Source of the DNA: Oegoconia quadripuncta
Taxonomy: Eukaryota > Arthropoda > Insecta > Lepidoptera > Autostichidae
Length of the DNA stretch: 64,000 bases
Reading direction: 5' to 3'
Assembly: GCA_949316235.1 (NCBI GenBank)
Contig: OX438743.1
Coordinates: 38,161,242 to 38,225,241, forward strand
The notes below the pieces were generated by a model. That model was not told the origin of the DNA, made no database searches, and saw only the letters and a program-made list of their open reading frames with translations. Below are positions 1-12,110 of the stretch, piece by piece; positions within the stretch are counted from its first letter, which is position 1, and the number at the start of each line of letters is the position of its first letter. Position numbers and translations under genes: made by a program.

Positions 1-326
1 ACTTCGTGCGTGAGCGTCTGATGTTGATATAGGTACGGTGTTCGGATAAACCTATATAGGATTTTGTCACACCTTAAATATATTTTTGTAACTTTTTAGA
101 TAAATAAATAAATACGAAATACAATTAAATAACATGATAATAAGTAACACATAATATTAAGATATTATATAACCATTATACATAGCACAATAACATAACA
201 CCTGCATAGCACCGGGAAAAAGATTGCTAAAGTTATTGAAACGTCACCAAATCCACTTAGTTTTATGGCTCGGAAAATGCGATACGGTGAGGCTACACCC
301 CGCTACGTCGCGTAGCCGTCGCGAGG

Positions 327-737
327 CGTGTCAGGATCGTGGCATGCTTGACAACCAACCACGTCTGATAACAAAATATTTTTATACCTTAAGAACGAAT
401 AATAAAAACCTGACTATGGTTATAATAATAAATATTTCGGACACTTACACCAATCATCTAGTCCCAAACTAAGCAAAGCTTGTACTATGGATACTAGATA
501 ACGGATAAACATACATAAATATTTATATAAACATACAAGACTCGGGAATAAATGTTCGTATTCATCACTGAAACATTTACCCCTCGCTGGATTCGAACCC
601 CCGACCGTTGGTTTCGCTGATAGGGTCACTATCCACTACATGAATCCGCCGTCAAATATGGCAGATATTTTAAATTTAATAGAATTTTTTATTTTTTAGA
701 CATGGTTTGTTGTCATGCATGACACGATCCTGACACG
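327..737. repeat. Inverted repeat (about 40-bp arms) split by a family A SINE
   Basis: Arms at 327-366 and 698-737 are reverse complements with only a few mismatches, both containing GTGTCAGGATCGTG in one orientation. The SINE at 424-650 lies between them. Likely an older fold-back or TIR element that received the SINE. Confidence 0.6.
424..650 (-). mobile_element. Family A tRNA-derived SINE
   Basis: Read on the minus strand it has an A-box-like segment, a degenerate B box (GGGTTCGAATCC), the phrase TCATCACTGAAACATTTAC in complement, and the shared 3' end with AAATATTTATT. The head side is slightly altered (TGAATCCGCCGTC instead of the usual ACCAACCGGTCGTC). It sits between the arms of an inverted repeat (327-366 and 698-737). 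Confidence 0.85.
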
Positions 738-959
738 TCAGGACTGAAATCTCGGTTACAATATATAGTGCAAATATCAATACAAAGTCGGTAGGTATAC
801 TTAGTAGGTGTATAGGGGGCGGACGGCGGACGACAAAATATGCGTCAGCTTTCAGCTGGAGACGGAGGCCGCTATGCGGTTCGTCGTAGGTAATATTTTT
901 TTGAGAACTTGGCGTGGGTACTGCCGTTCACTTCGATTTTGTGGCCGGTGTATTACATC

Positions 960-1075
960 TGACGTACACACAGCGCCATCTAGTTCCACACTAAGCATTT
1001 GCTTTTATATAGGCTTGTATTATGGAAACCACGTGGTTGACATACTACACAAATACATTTTTTTTTGTAATTTTA
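960..1075 (-). mobile_element. Family B SINE, 3' fragment
   Basis: Contains CACAGCGCCATCTAGTTCCA and the following phrase with the AAATACATTTTTTT stretch, the 3' half of family B. The tRNA-like head is absent. Confidence 0.7.
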
Positions 1076-1079
1076 TATG

Positions 1080-2800
1080 AAATATTTTGCATGAGCTATA
1101 AAGTTTAAATTACCTTGTGAAACTGTTTGTGTTGTGTATTAAATTACGAGGGCAATGATTCTGATGCGTTCGATATTTCAATAACGATAGATAATAGATT
1201 TGTTCCATTTGCACACGCATATAAGTGTGAAAGAGATAGACACGCATCATAAAGAGATGGCCAGTAAAATGTCGAATACGCGAGACTCGGGGTCTGGTGT
1301 ATTTTCAAGACTGATGATTTTCCAGGCCTATGTTTAAATTTTAAAGTTATAATCTGTTAAAAATTTGTGTGAGTTGTATTACATTTATACTTATTGCTAG
1401 ATTAGGAAGTAGAATAGGACCAACACGTCTCTTCCAGTAGTTGTGAAAGGTAAAGGGCTACGAATTTAAAAGCAAAGCCCATTTATGAGCAACAGCGTCA
1501 TTGGACAGAGAGTTCCCAAAAAAATCTACGTTCGTCACTAATTGTTAGCGATTAGGGCGTATCCTAGCGAGCAAGAGTTTCAAATCTGCCACAGTATTGA
1601 TAATTTTTGTGGACAATTTTATTCATTTTGAAACTTTAACCAACCGTTCTGTCACAATACTGATTCATTGATGATTTTCATTCTGATATCATATTGGTCG
1701 TTTTCTAAGCTCCTTGAAACGATTAACTGATTACCATCAAACATGGCTACCACCTCGCAAACACTTTCGAATACAAAAAGCAATTCAGAGACAGACATGG
1801 GCTTCAAATAAACACCTTCTTTCTGCGTCTTGCGGGGCTTAAAAATAGCCCTGTATATCCAACTCATAATCATAAACCTAGCTTATAAACCCAGCTTCTC
1901 AATGGTGCATTACAAGCAATTTGGCAGTGAATGGTACTGTTTTCCTCGTCCAATATTTCTTCCCGGGGCCAGGCAGTGCTTCCAAATTGTCGAAACAAAT
2001 CAAGTCAAGACTCTTTGTGAAGACATCTTCCGAGAGTTTCAAGAGAAATACTGAAGCTGTTTATTCTGTGATGTGGACATTTGTGCAAGAAAAATAGTTT
2101 ATTTTTAGATACTTGCTTTGACAACCTGTGTGAATAGCTACTTGGCGTGACCTATATTTAATATATAATACCCGCACATTTATCGTATATTTTTGTTTGA
2201 ATTTCTATCCTATGCAAATAAACGTTTTATCTGTCTATATAATATACTATATATAATAATTTAATGAACAGCTGACCACTGCACGCGGCAAAATCAAAGT
2301 ACATTTCCGTTTTCTAAAATTTATACTAAGCCACGCAGACTACGGCTATATCATCCAGGTAAACAATGATAAAAGCTAAATATTTTCCATACGGCTTAAC
2401 CAATTTCCAATAAACATGGCTAAAAACTTTGGCACTACAATGTCATAATCACATAGGTATAAGCTGTAAACTTCAACTTCAACTGTAGCTTTTCATAATT
2501 TCAGAATTCTTCGTACTAACCCATTTCAGTTTTTCAACCTTGTGTTGTTCTAAAGAATCACAACTTCGATTTTAGAATACAACCACTGAATCGAACTTAG
2601 ATTATTTTTTTATGAAATACAACCTCACTTATAAAAATAAAGAGACAGTATGTTAAACTTCAACTTTTTTATTTTATGGCAAGCTTTAAACTTATAGTAG
2701 CCCTTGATTTGTGACAGGAGTACAGAAATAAACCTCCTTGGAATAACCGTTCATTATTGCCTTATGCTCTCATGAACAAAACTTGAAGATATCGAGAGCC
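1080..2800. other. No supported gene
   Basis: AT-rich, without SINE or TIR signals I could align, apart from a LINE-like tail (ATGCAAATAAACG, 2210-2250) and the doubtful ORF at 1652-1873. Around 2380-2410 a phrase (CCAATTTCCAATAAACATGG) resembles an old dispersed repeat. Confidence 0.5.
1652..1873 (-). CDS. Unrecognised 73-codon ORF (doubtful)
   Basis: An open frame starting at an ATG with an in-frame TAA just upstream. It has a mixed, protein-like composition with no low complexity (ends KIINESVL). I recognise no family and see no splice sites or nearby coding exons. It lies in a stretch without obvious repeats (about 1400-2080). It could be a chance ORF or a remnant of a coding exon. Confidence 0.15.
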   Translation of the reverse strand: MIMSWIYRAIFKPRKTQKEGVYLKPMSVSELLFVFESVCEVVAMFDGNQLIVSRSLENDQYDIRMKIINESVL

Positions 2801-2810
2801 ACATATTGTA

Positions 2811-2930
2811 TTAAAGACCAGCTTTTCTCCCGTGGCATCGTTGCGTGGAATAACTTTATCACGGATGTATTTAACTTATTTATCCCGCGTCAACTACTCA
2901 CTTTAGCGAATAAAAGATAAAGAATAGAAT
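2811..2930 (-). repeat. Dispersed repeat P (GCGAAGCCGCGGG type), partial copy
   Basis: Contains degenerate complements of the phrases CGATAAAGTTATTCCACGCA and TAGTTCCCGCGGGATAAA that recur in the copies at 20.8, 21.5 and 57.2 kb. Not classified. Confidence 0.55.
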
Positions 2931-3389
2931 ATCTCTTATTGAGATGATCTTACAAGTCATTGATTGGAAATAACATATTATATAATAAAAAAGTGAAATG
3001 ACATCTCAAATGACGTCCACTCAGCTGGTGCTTCAGCAGGAAGTGCTATGCTACAGCGATGATATTCGGCAATGTCGACCTGTGTTTTAATCCAGGATAC
3101 GATACACCTATATACCAAATTTGAACAATCTCATTCACTGAAAATGAAATATTAATGTATAGCCTTTTTGTACAATAAAGCGTTTACAAACAAACAAACA
3201 ATTGAGCTGTGACCCATTTGTCCTACTGCAACACACATATGCTTTAGTTATAAGTTATTAATAGACCAATTCTGTTTATAAAAACAAAAAATAGTAGGTA
3301 TAAACCTACATTATAAGTTTTATAAAAAAACTTAATGTATGTGTGGGACTGGAGTAACAAATAAACGCTTAATCTATACATATATCTAT

Positions 3390-3497
3390 CTATCTAAAAT
3401 TTCATCCAAATCCGTTCATCCATTTCGACGCGATTGAAACAAACAAAAATAAAAAAAACAAGCATCCAAACTTTCCCAATTATAATATTAGTAGAGT
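3390..3497 (-). repeat. Dispersed repeat P, 5' half
   Basis: Complement of the phrase GGATGAACGGATTTGGATGA followed by GTTTGTTTG-like and GCGAAAGTTTGG-like segments, as in the other copies. The 3' half is missing. Confidence 0.6.
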
Positions 3498-4331
3498 AGG
3501 AAGATTAAGTTGATTCCGAAAACCCCAGTGATCCAGTTTGATAAGTCCCTAATTCATCATTTACCCTAATTTTATTGCTAACCATTATTTTAAAATCGCA
3601 CAGAAATAAATGTTCTATTCTTACCTCTAAATTTCTTAGATACGTATATGTGCGGGTTTAGTAAGACAGAGTGATATATTACCCCATTTGTTATAATTTA
3701 AGACGAGCCCCAGTACCCCACAGTCCGGTTAGTGTCGACGGAGTTATCCCTGATTTATCCGGGGCCTGTCTTTTTGTACGAGCACACTGAAATCTCCCGG
3801 GACACTGATTTTCATTGCACCGCCGCGCAGAGTTGGTCGCAACCGTCAGTTTAACTGAATTGAACTGGAAATTCATTTCTAGCGAATGTTGTTTTAAAAT
3901 GAACTTTAATTTTGCCAGTTGTGCTACACACACACATTAATTTAAAATATTGTTTTACACAAATGTAAAAATGTTTGAATAATTATGTACCAACAAAACA
4001 AGTCCCGCCTATCCATTTCTAAACTCTAGTATGCTGTAGTCAAGTCCTATAGTGATCACTGTTCAGTGAGCCAATATGCTTATAATTAGTAAATTGGTTA
4101 GAAGTATTAGTTAGTATATTTTAAAAAAAATATATTTGACACTTTGAGTCTGACACAAATCCATCAATCTGCACTGGGCCCGGGTTATTTTGGGAATTAT
4201 GACCCATACCCTCCCCCAGTAAGATTAGGATGTGCCCCAAAAGTGGGGACTTGTAACCCTATTGATGAATATTTGACGGATTTCCTTACGCTCCTTGAGC
4301 ACAAAATTATGATAAATATAAAAAAATAAAA

Positions 4332-4554
4332 TAAATATTTCGGACACTTACACCAATCATCTAATCCCAAACTAATCAAAGCTTGTGCTATGGATACTAG
4401 ATAACGGATAAACATACATAAATATTTATATAAACAGCCATTTCTCGGGAATAAATGTTCGTATTCATCACACAAACCTTTACCCCTCGCGGGATTCGAA
4501 CCCGCAACCGTTGGTTTCGCTGACAGGGTCACTATCCACTACACCAACCGGTCG
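4332..4554 (-). mobile_element. Family A tRNA-derived SINE
   Basis: Complete copy with intact head (complement of CCGGTTGGTGTAGTGGATAG), B box GGGTTCGAATCCCGCG, body and A/T-rich 3' end. One of the best preserved copies. Confidence 0.88.
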
Positions 4555-5087
4555 AAAAACCGTCGGTGATGAGAGGATAGTTGACAATGACTTCATAAAA
4601 TTTCCTACGGAAACAATATCAAAGTAAGGTAAAGTTTAAAGAATATTACTATAAGAGATGACAATTGGTCTCCATGTCTCATTCCTTTTATCAATGTACT
4701 TAAAATGCGAGAAACGGGTGATTTGTAATAAAAATATGTTATGCTTTCTCAGAAACCAGACTATTACAAATTATTTATATGTTGTTTAATTAACGTCTAT
4801 CTTATTATATTACAGTTACGGTAACAGACATTGTATCTAGATAAAATAAATAGCTTTTGTAGGAGAGCTCGAGGTGATACACTTTTTGTAATTATGTAAA
4901 CATAATAATTTTTATTTCATTATTAATTATTTGTATTTTTGTAATGATTTAAAGTTCTGTTGTATTTCTTGAAAATGTATGTAAACTGAAGTGAATAAAA
5001 TAATAAATAGATAGAAAAATATATATTTTTTGTGAGACTCGAGTTCCCACAGACAAACAGTTTGGTTTTGCTTCCTAACCCAAAGGT

Positions 5088-5213
5088 TGCCTGGAAAAGA
5101 TCGCTTTTAGTGATAAGGCCGCCAAATTGTACTATCCCCTTTTTGTTATTTATCGTTGTTATATTTCTTATTGTTGTACAATAAAGTATATTTTGTTTGT
5201 TTGTTAAACCATG
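5088..5213 (+). mobile_element. 5'-truncated LINE 3' end (AATAAA tail)
   Basis: Contains AAAGGTTGCCTGG, GTGATAAGGCCGCCAAATTG and a 3' end ACAATAAAGTATATTTTGTT followed by TTTG repeats. A second copy lies at 34813-34948. It looks like the terminal part of a non-LTR element (extreme 5' truncation), the coding part being absent. Confidence 0.65.
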
Positions 5214-6571
5214 TAATCGATTTTAATAATAAAGCCTAATAAATAAATGAATAGCAGAAACCACACAGCATTTACCTCTAAAATAATATAACGATTGCAG
5301 ATAGCAGTATGGTTTCAGCCGATGACGATCCCACATAAACTATAATATGCGACGTTCCATATCGCTCTGAAAACAAAGCTACATCGTGTAAAATATCAAC
5401 AGATTTCTCATATTTCATTTTCTCGTGTCATATTTTTCTTTGACAACCCAAATATCTAACCTACCTATATACAAGAGCACATTATCCCTTCGAAACTATA
5501 AATATACATGGAATAAATTTCAAAGGGATCCGTTTTGTTTCGGCAAGGCGGACCGATGTTGGCGCCCTTGGACCACAACCACTGCTTAATCTGAGCCTTG
5601 TACACAGTTTGTCACTTAATCCAAGTGAACCTAAAAAGTAGTTTTAAATGGATCGCTTACAACCCAATTTAGGGAAAGTTTAAAGGATAGTTATGTAACG
5701 TCCTAAATTTATAGGTCCGAACACATGATTGTAGGCACAGGTCAGAAGTATTCCAAATAACAATTTGTTTATAAAATAACATTAAAACAAACACCCAGTG
5801 GCGTGCCCTCCATAAAGGCAGAAAGGCATACGTTTACACCTAAATGGCTGGACAGATTTCGTTGAAATTTGTTTGGTAGACAGATTAGCTCCTGGATTAA
5901 CATATAGGCTACTTTTTATCCTGGAAGTGACTGCTTCCTTTCTGTCATAGAGTGACGCATTTGGTAGTATAACGAATTCTACGCGGACGATGTCGCGGGT
6001 AACAGCTGTTAGTTTTCATAAAACTAAAAAGACTTAGAGTTTTTAATATACTATTAGATTTTTAATATACTTTGGTACACGATTGTCCCTCGACCAATCG
6101 TCATAGCGATTGTGAACGAAAAGCTGCAGGCGTGTTTCGGCAGCCTATTGATGTTGAAATTTGAAATCTTCGTATGCTTACGCTGTGTAAAATAAGAAGC
6201 GCCTAGCAATGGTGTTATCTCACATAACATGTTCAAGAATCTCGGATGTTTTTTACTTCAACTGACTGAAAGTTGTCATAATTAGGTAAAAGACTATTAA
6301 ACGATATTGCAAGTTACGTAAATAAATATTCATTTCAAATCAACCAATATTTCATGCAGGGTCAGTTGATATCGGCAGAAGACTGAGTGTTTTCAAGGAA
6401 TTACCCGAATTCGATTTCACCCACTGTATATTCTAAATTACCAAGTAAACAATACCGTTTTGAAATCTCAGATTACAGAATAAACAAATAACAGAAGGAC
6501 GAGGCCTTGGAAGAGGCCTATATTCAACAATAGACCTGTAAGTTACCTAGATATTTTTTTATTTAGTACCA

Positions 6572-6838
6572 GCTTTCTACCCGTGGCCTCGTCTGGGTTG
6601 AATAACTTTATCGCGGAAATTTGTTTATCCCGCGGGAACTACTGACTTTTTGTCTCACATGTCTTAATCTAGGGTATATTCTACCTTTCATTAAGCTTGC
6701 TCGGGATGAAAATATCCTATGTCTTAATCCAGGGTATATTCTACCTATATTGCAAATTTCATCCAAATCGGTTCATCCGTTTCGTCGTGATTGAGCAACA
6801 AACAAACATCAAAACTTTCGCATTTATAATTAGTTAGA
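6572..6838 (-). repeat. Dispersed repeat P, near-full copy
   Basis: Reads on the minus strand from CGCATTT-like and GTTGCTCAATCACGACGAAA phrases to AAGCTGGTACT. An internal segment around TGTCTTAATC(T/C)AGGGTATATT is duplicated (about 6661-6685 and 6718-6743). Confidence 0.65.
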
Positions 6839-7086
6839 TTAGATAAATATATACTGGCTGGAATTTTACTCCAGCTGGATACTTTACAGGGAACTTGTTT
6901 TACTATGAGAGAAACTAATAAATAATATAAATATAATATAAACTAATAAATAATAAATAAAAGGCTATAAAAAATCTGTTGCTAAAAAAATATACGAAAA
7001 GGCCATGGAACAGCTAATCTTTTTCTCTCGACTTCAGATACTAACGACAAAGATTAAAGTTACTGTTACTTGGTTTTAAATGCATA

Positions 7087-7260
7087 TAGGGTGAAATTTA
7101 ATTCGTCCACTCCTGATTACGAACAACTTTCCACTAGGAACCATAGTCAATTTTTTTGACTTTCATACAAAAGGTGGTCTCAGAAATGGTTTAGATACTT
7201 TGTATGACTAATCGAAAATTTTTTGATCGAGTTCGACTATGATACCTAATGGTGATTTTC
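7087..7260 (+). repeat. Dispersed hairpin-forming repeat (AGGGTGAAATTTAATTCGT)
   Basis: Begins with a phrase shared with 60157-60330. It carries an internal imperfect inverted repeat: the segment around GGAACCATAGTC is complementary to the one around GACTATGATACC further right. Probably a non-autonomous DNA element. Boundaries approximate. Confidence 0.5.
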
Positions 7261-7964
7261 AAATTGGAATAAATCAGAAAGTACATCTTACGATATTTTG
7301 TCAAAGAGAATTTGTTGTTTGTAATAATTTTCTCTATCGATTGACGCATGTTTCATAGGTGGCCGTTAAAACACGACTTTTTATGTATTTGTAACTTTAG
7401 GTATGCCAAAGAGGTTTAATCCTCTTTATCCTGTATACATAAATATTATATAGAGGTATGTCAATGAAAGTGATAATTCTTCAATCTTTTTGACTATTTA
7501 GTGACTAAAAGAAAGAAGAGAGAAAGACATTCGCAAAATGTAAATGTATGAATCTGTAATTTAGAACATTTAATTTGACAATCTAAATATGCATTATTTT
7601 GTAGATTCAAACGGTACAATAAGTTAGTTTTTATTTACAGAACTAAAGAATATACATGGAACTTAATAATTAGGTACCTAAACAAACTCGAATCTATATA
7701 CTACCAATTTTACAAAATAACATTAACTAAAAACCTATTCTATTCTTGTATTTACGGTGGGGTTGGACGTATGCCCAAAGGCATTTCGATCCAATTGGGA
7801 TCTTTTGTGCACTTCCCCTGCTTACGCTCTCTCCTACTGCGAACTTATAGACTTCATAAGTCTTAACTAAAAACCTAACTTGAACAACTAATCTAATGAG
7901 CCTGGGTCACCGCATCAATTACATGGCACATGTTCGGCCTGTGTGGGATTGTGCATTATCTCGC

Positions 7965-10095
7965 TCAAAGTCAAAGTCAAAGTCAAGTCAAAGTCAAAAA
8001 ATATTTATTTCGTAGGATAAAGATTATCACTTGAAAACGTCACATTTTTTATCTTAATATTAAAATTATTGACATTTTTGCTCATTCGCAAAGCAGATTC
8101 CCCAGAGAAGAACGAGCAAGAAACTCAAGGGTTGCTCTTTTAAATAAGTTTGGGTTACAATTATATTATATTGTATAATTAGGCTGAATATCGCCGAGCG
8201 GTCTATGTCCATGCTTGCTTATCATCCAGATAGTCAGAAATTTTATAATAGCCTTTGGTAAATAATGTCTGTTTTATGATGGTTTTGAATTTATTTAAAG
8301 GTAAATTTTGAATGTCCACTGGAACCTTATTATAAAAGCGTATACATTGCCCCTTAAATGACTTAGTGACTTTGTGTAAACGGCTGGCATGAACAGCAAG
8401 TTTATTTTTATATCTGGTATTAACATTATGTATATCACTATTTTTCTTAAACGATTCTATATTTTTTCTTACATACATTAAGTTTTCGTAAATATATTGC
8501 GATGCTAATGTTAATATATTAATTTCTTTAAATTTATTCCTAAGAGACACTCTGGGGCCCAGTTTGTAAATCGCGCGAACCGCTCGTTTCTGCAGAACAA
8601 AGATACAATTTATGTCCGCGGCATTTCCCCACAACAGAATGCCGTAGGTCAGTATACTATGGAAATAACTGAAATAGACCAACCTCGCGGTATCCACATC
8701 GGTTAAATAACGTATTTTTTTAATCGCAAACACTGCAGTCCTTTATCCAATGTAATACCTAGGAATAAAGTAGTGTCCACAAGCTCCAACTCTTCGTTTT
8801 TTACTAACACTTTAGTGGCTACCTGTTTGACATTTGGTAGTGAAAACTTTATACATTTGGTTTTTTTCTCATTAAGGAGTAGATTATTTGTTGTGAACCA
8901 CTCAACCACCTTAGAGATAGCATTATTTACGTCGTCAAGAGATGTCTGTTTTCTTTTAACTTTGAATAGTAAAGAAGTGTCATCAGCAAATATTGTTATC
9001 TCATGGTTGCCGTCTATGCAATTTGGTAAGTCATTAATATAAACAAGAAACAGGAACGGCCCGAGAATTGAGCCCTGTGGAACACCTATGCAAACGGCAG
9101 ACCCTGACGATCTCTCACCATTCACATCCACCCTCTGAACTCGATTACACAAGTACGATCTAAGAGTTCGAGGGCACGGCCCGCAATACCATAATGGCGT
9201 AATTTCCTGACCAGACCATCATGATGTACACAATCAAAAGCCTTTGACAGGTCACAGAAAATACCAATCGCATCTTGAGAATCTTCCCAAGCTTCAAAGA
9301 TATGCTCAATAAGCTCAACACCAGCATCGGTTGTTGAGAGACCCCGTGTGAATCCAAATTGCTTTGAAGTCATTAAGTTATTGATATTGAAATAAGACAG
9401 CAATTGATTTAGAATTAGTTTTTCGAAAATTTTACTAAAAGTCGGTAGGATTGATATGGGTCTAAAATTAGTGGGGTCTGATGTACTACCGGCTTTGAAT
9501 AATGGAATTACTTTACTCTGTTTCATCAGGTCAGGAAACACACCACTTTCCACACATTTATTAAAAATACAGGCTAAATGTGGTGCAACGCAATCAATGA
9601 TAGAGCTAACTATTTTAACAGAAAGACCATAGAGGTCAGCGGTTTTTTTAATTTGCAAAGATTTAAATGCTTTCATAATATCACTGGGACTAACGTGTCT
9701 AAATATATTTAATTCCACACTTGGAGTATCGCTTCGCATTTTAAGTAAAGATTAAGCTACGGTGGGAGATGAATTAAGTGATTTGGTGGTTAAAATTGGA
9801 ATCTCTGTGAAAAATTTTTCAAATGCCTCTGCAACTTCTAAGTCCGTATTAAGAACACAATTATTAATTTTTAATTGAATATTAGAATTACAAGCCTTGA
9901 TTTTTCCAGCTTCGCTGTTTATAACTTTCCATGTAGTTTTCACAATATTTGCACTATTTTTAATTTTAGTTTTAATAAAATTTGCCTTCGCTACGGCACA
10001 AACTGGATGGCAATGCTTAATCGTTGAGCGAGATAAGTGCCGGCTCTTGGGTCGCCTAAGATGTCGACCAGTCACCAGCCGTCGCCAGCTCAAAA
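7965..10095 (-). mobile_element. 5'-truncated, broken Jockey-like LINE
   Basis: Minus-strand non-LTR remnant ending at 7965-7999 with a (TTTGAC)n tail just after AAATATTT. It holds most of the RT domain and the C-terminal region, but nothing of the endonuclease or ORF1. Stops and frameshifts separate the pieces (see the pseudogene entry). A short 3' copy of the same family lies at 57668-57945. The 5' limit is uncertain because the last 100 bp near 10000-10095 are not clearly LINE-derived. Confidence 0.85.
8203..10093 (-). pseudogene. Jockey-type reverse transcriptase ORF2 remnant
   Basis: Pieces in order on the minus strand. About 10093-9752 is the linker before the RT (KTKIKNSANIVKTTWKVIN). 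9739-9122 carries the RT fingers and palm, with NFRPISILPTFSKIFEKL, KQFGFTRG and FCDLSKAFDCVHH. 9152-8703 holds GVPQGSILGP and the catalytic FADDTSLLF. 8733-8203 is the C-terminal part, with YFSYFHSILTYGILLWGNA and the end SDYLDDKQAWT. A frameshift near 9150-9160 separates the palm from GVPQGS. Another break near 8715-8735 joins ITLDKGLQ to FAIKKIR and seems to have lost roughly a dozen codons normally found there. A stop and frame change also occur near 9740-9752. Non-functional. Confidence 0.88.
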
Positions 10096-10173
10096 ATTAT
10101 ATTGGGGCCCGATGTCTCTATATTTTATTATCTTGATCTATTCGGTTGCCACAGCCGATGCACCAGCTTTAAT

Positions 10174-10440
10174 GCCGACCTGTTTGGTGTAGTGGTTAGC
10201 AACTCTGACCGCTATACCAAAAGGTTGCGGGTTCGAATCCCGCTAGGGACATATGTTTGTTTGATGAATACGGACATGTGTACCTGAGTTATGAATGTTT
10301 GTCATTTACAATAAATATTTATTTTCAAAAAAATGTATTTATGTAGTATATCAACTATCTAGTATTCACAACACAAGCCTATGGTTGCTTACTGTGGAAC
10401 TAGATGGCGCTGTGTGTATGTCTAAAGATATTAAAAAAAA
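10174..10440 (+). mobile_element. Family B tRNA-derived SINE
   Basis: Head TTTGGTGTAGTGGTTAGCAA (A box) and GGTTCGAATCCCGCTAGG (B box), body with CTGAGTTATGAATGTTT, and 3' end GGAACTAGATGGCGCTGTGT followed by an A-rich tail. It abuts the 5' side of the Jockey-like LINE remnant. Confidence 0.88.
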
Positions 10441-11286
10441 ATATTTAAAAAGTGGTCGAGCACTGGAGGTCAGACCGGGCCAAAGTGTCGTCGACACAGG
10501 TCGCATTACACTTAATTAGAAAGCAAGTTGACTAATAAAGTGTCAGAGGATAAGATTTTCAGACTAATTTGGGACCTTGTAAACTACGAGTGTGTTCTTG
10601 CAAATAACTATTATTACTAGAATTTTGACGTTTTATAAGCGTAGTCCGCGCGACGAATCTTTAATTACTACCTAACTCGAAATATCGTTTAGTTATATCG
10701 GCTTAATGGCCTAAGTATAGCAGGTATTCAGTTAACAATAGATAGATTCACATCTATAATTCTCGGAATCTGACTCTTCCGTCTATTTCGAGAGCCGAAA
10801 TAGAATGACAAAGGCACAGCCTTTTAAATAAATTTTCTCCTGATAGCAAAGCATTTCATTGAAACAAAAATCCAGGTACAAATTTCATCCTGTCAATTTT
10901 GTTCGGCGCATAGTTTTTGTTACCGGGGTCGACCGAAAATGTGATTTCCCTTAGCCGAGAAGAGGCTGCAAAAAGCAAATACACCGATTCTCACTCAAGC
11001 CCGAAGTAATATGAAGTATTTTTAGCGTTCAATTTTGTGCTGTGCCGTCAAAGGCGCATAGGACAGTTTTTGTTACCATTTCGAAGAAAAAATCCAATTG
11101 CGATTTGATCTTCCAATTTTAATTAATAATAATTTTGGTTTAAATTTATTGCATACATGTGAGAAAGTTTGTCTATATGCTTCTTTATTTTTAGAGTAAT
11201 GCGTGTCTTGACGAGATTACTAATTTAGATAGATAAGTACATAGAAAAATTTACTTGTAAGAATTAGTTGTAGTTGTAAGAATTAA

Positions 11287-11616
11287 CCGCCTCCGTGGCT
11301 CAATGTAAACAACATTGGGTTTACGATTCGGAGGTCGCGGATTCGATCCTCAACGGGGTACATGTTTAAGTACTCGGTTTGGTTGGTGGTTGGGCATTTT
11401 AAATGTCCGCATGGCTAGCTACAACTATCTGATCTAAATCTGCCGCCACGCAGCAATGTTAATAGCATTGTTGTGTTCCGGTTGTAGAGATAAGATAGCG
11501 AGGCCCCCAAATGTGTTGGGGTTTCCGGGTCAGTACGCTTCCACCTTCGACCTCATCTTCACTTAACATCAGGTGTGATTGAGGTCAAGTACCAATCCGT
11601 TGTGCATAAAAAAATT
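11287..11616 (+). mobile_element. Family C SINE, near-complete
   Basis: Head CCGCCTCCGTGGCTCAATG, B-box-like GATTCGATCCTCAACGGGG, body with GTTGTGTTCCGGTTG, GGGTTTCCGGGTCAGTACGC and AACATCAGGTGTGATTGAGG, ending TTGTGCATAAAAAAA. Confidence 0.88.
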
Positions 11617-11884
11617 TAAAAAATAGTAAAGAATAATCAATTTAAGTTTAATTTTATAAAATACTTAAAAGAAACTCTAAAAAATTATCTATTTACTCGT
11701 TGACCAAAAACATGTCTTTTTGAGAATTTTGTTTAGAAGTACTTCTTACAGCAATCCTTCCTACATACAACAGCAAAAGACGGAGAGGTTATCGAATTTA
11801 CCTTTAATTTATCCTTCATCGTATTATTTTTATCTCTAATCATAAGAAGATACAATGAAGAATAAATAATAATAATAAATAATA

Positions 11885-12110
11885 ATAATAAATATGTCGC
11901 ACATTTACACCAATAGCCTAGTCCAAACTAAGCAAAGCTTATACTATGGATACTAGATAACGGTTATACATACATAAATATTTATATAAACATCCATGAC
12001 TCGGGAATAAATGTTCGTATTCACCACACAAACATTTACCCGTCGCGGGATTCGAACCCGCAACAGTTGATTTCGCTGACAGGGACTATCCACTACAGCA
12101 ACCGATCGTC
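11885..12110 (-). mobile_element. Family A tRNA-derived SINE
   Basis: Complete minus-strand copy with B box and head. The 3' end runs into an (AAT)n microsatellite at about 11865-11895. Confidence 0.87.

Larger units (their letters stand above)
3500..7086. other. No supported gene outside the listed repeats
   Basis: 3500-4330, 4560-5085, 5215-6570 and 6840-7086 show no coding exon, only low-complexity AT patches. A decayed repeat P-like stretch lies at 5830-6010 (TGGACAGATTTCGTTGAAAT, GACGATGTCGCGGGTAACAG). Confidence 0.5.

Noticed and set aside
809..884. GC-rich coding-like patch with donor-like GTAATA
   Set aside because: An in-frame stop lies directly upstream, the acceptor lacks a pyrimidine tract, and the donor is poor.
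10190..10255. tRNA-like gene with A and B boxes (and similar stretches in every family A-D copy)
   Set aside because: No tRNA fold with paired acceptor stem, and always followed by the SINE body. They are SINE heads, not tRNA genes.
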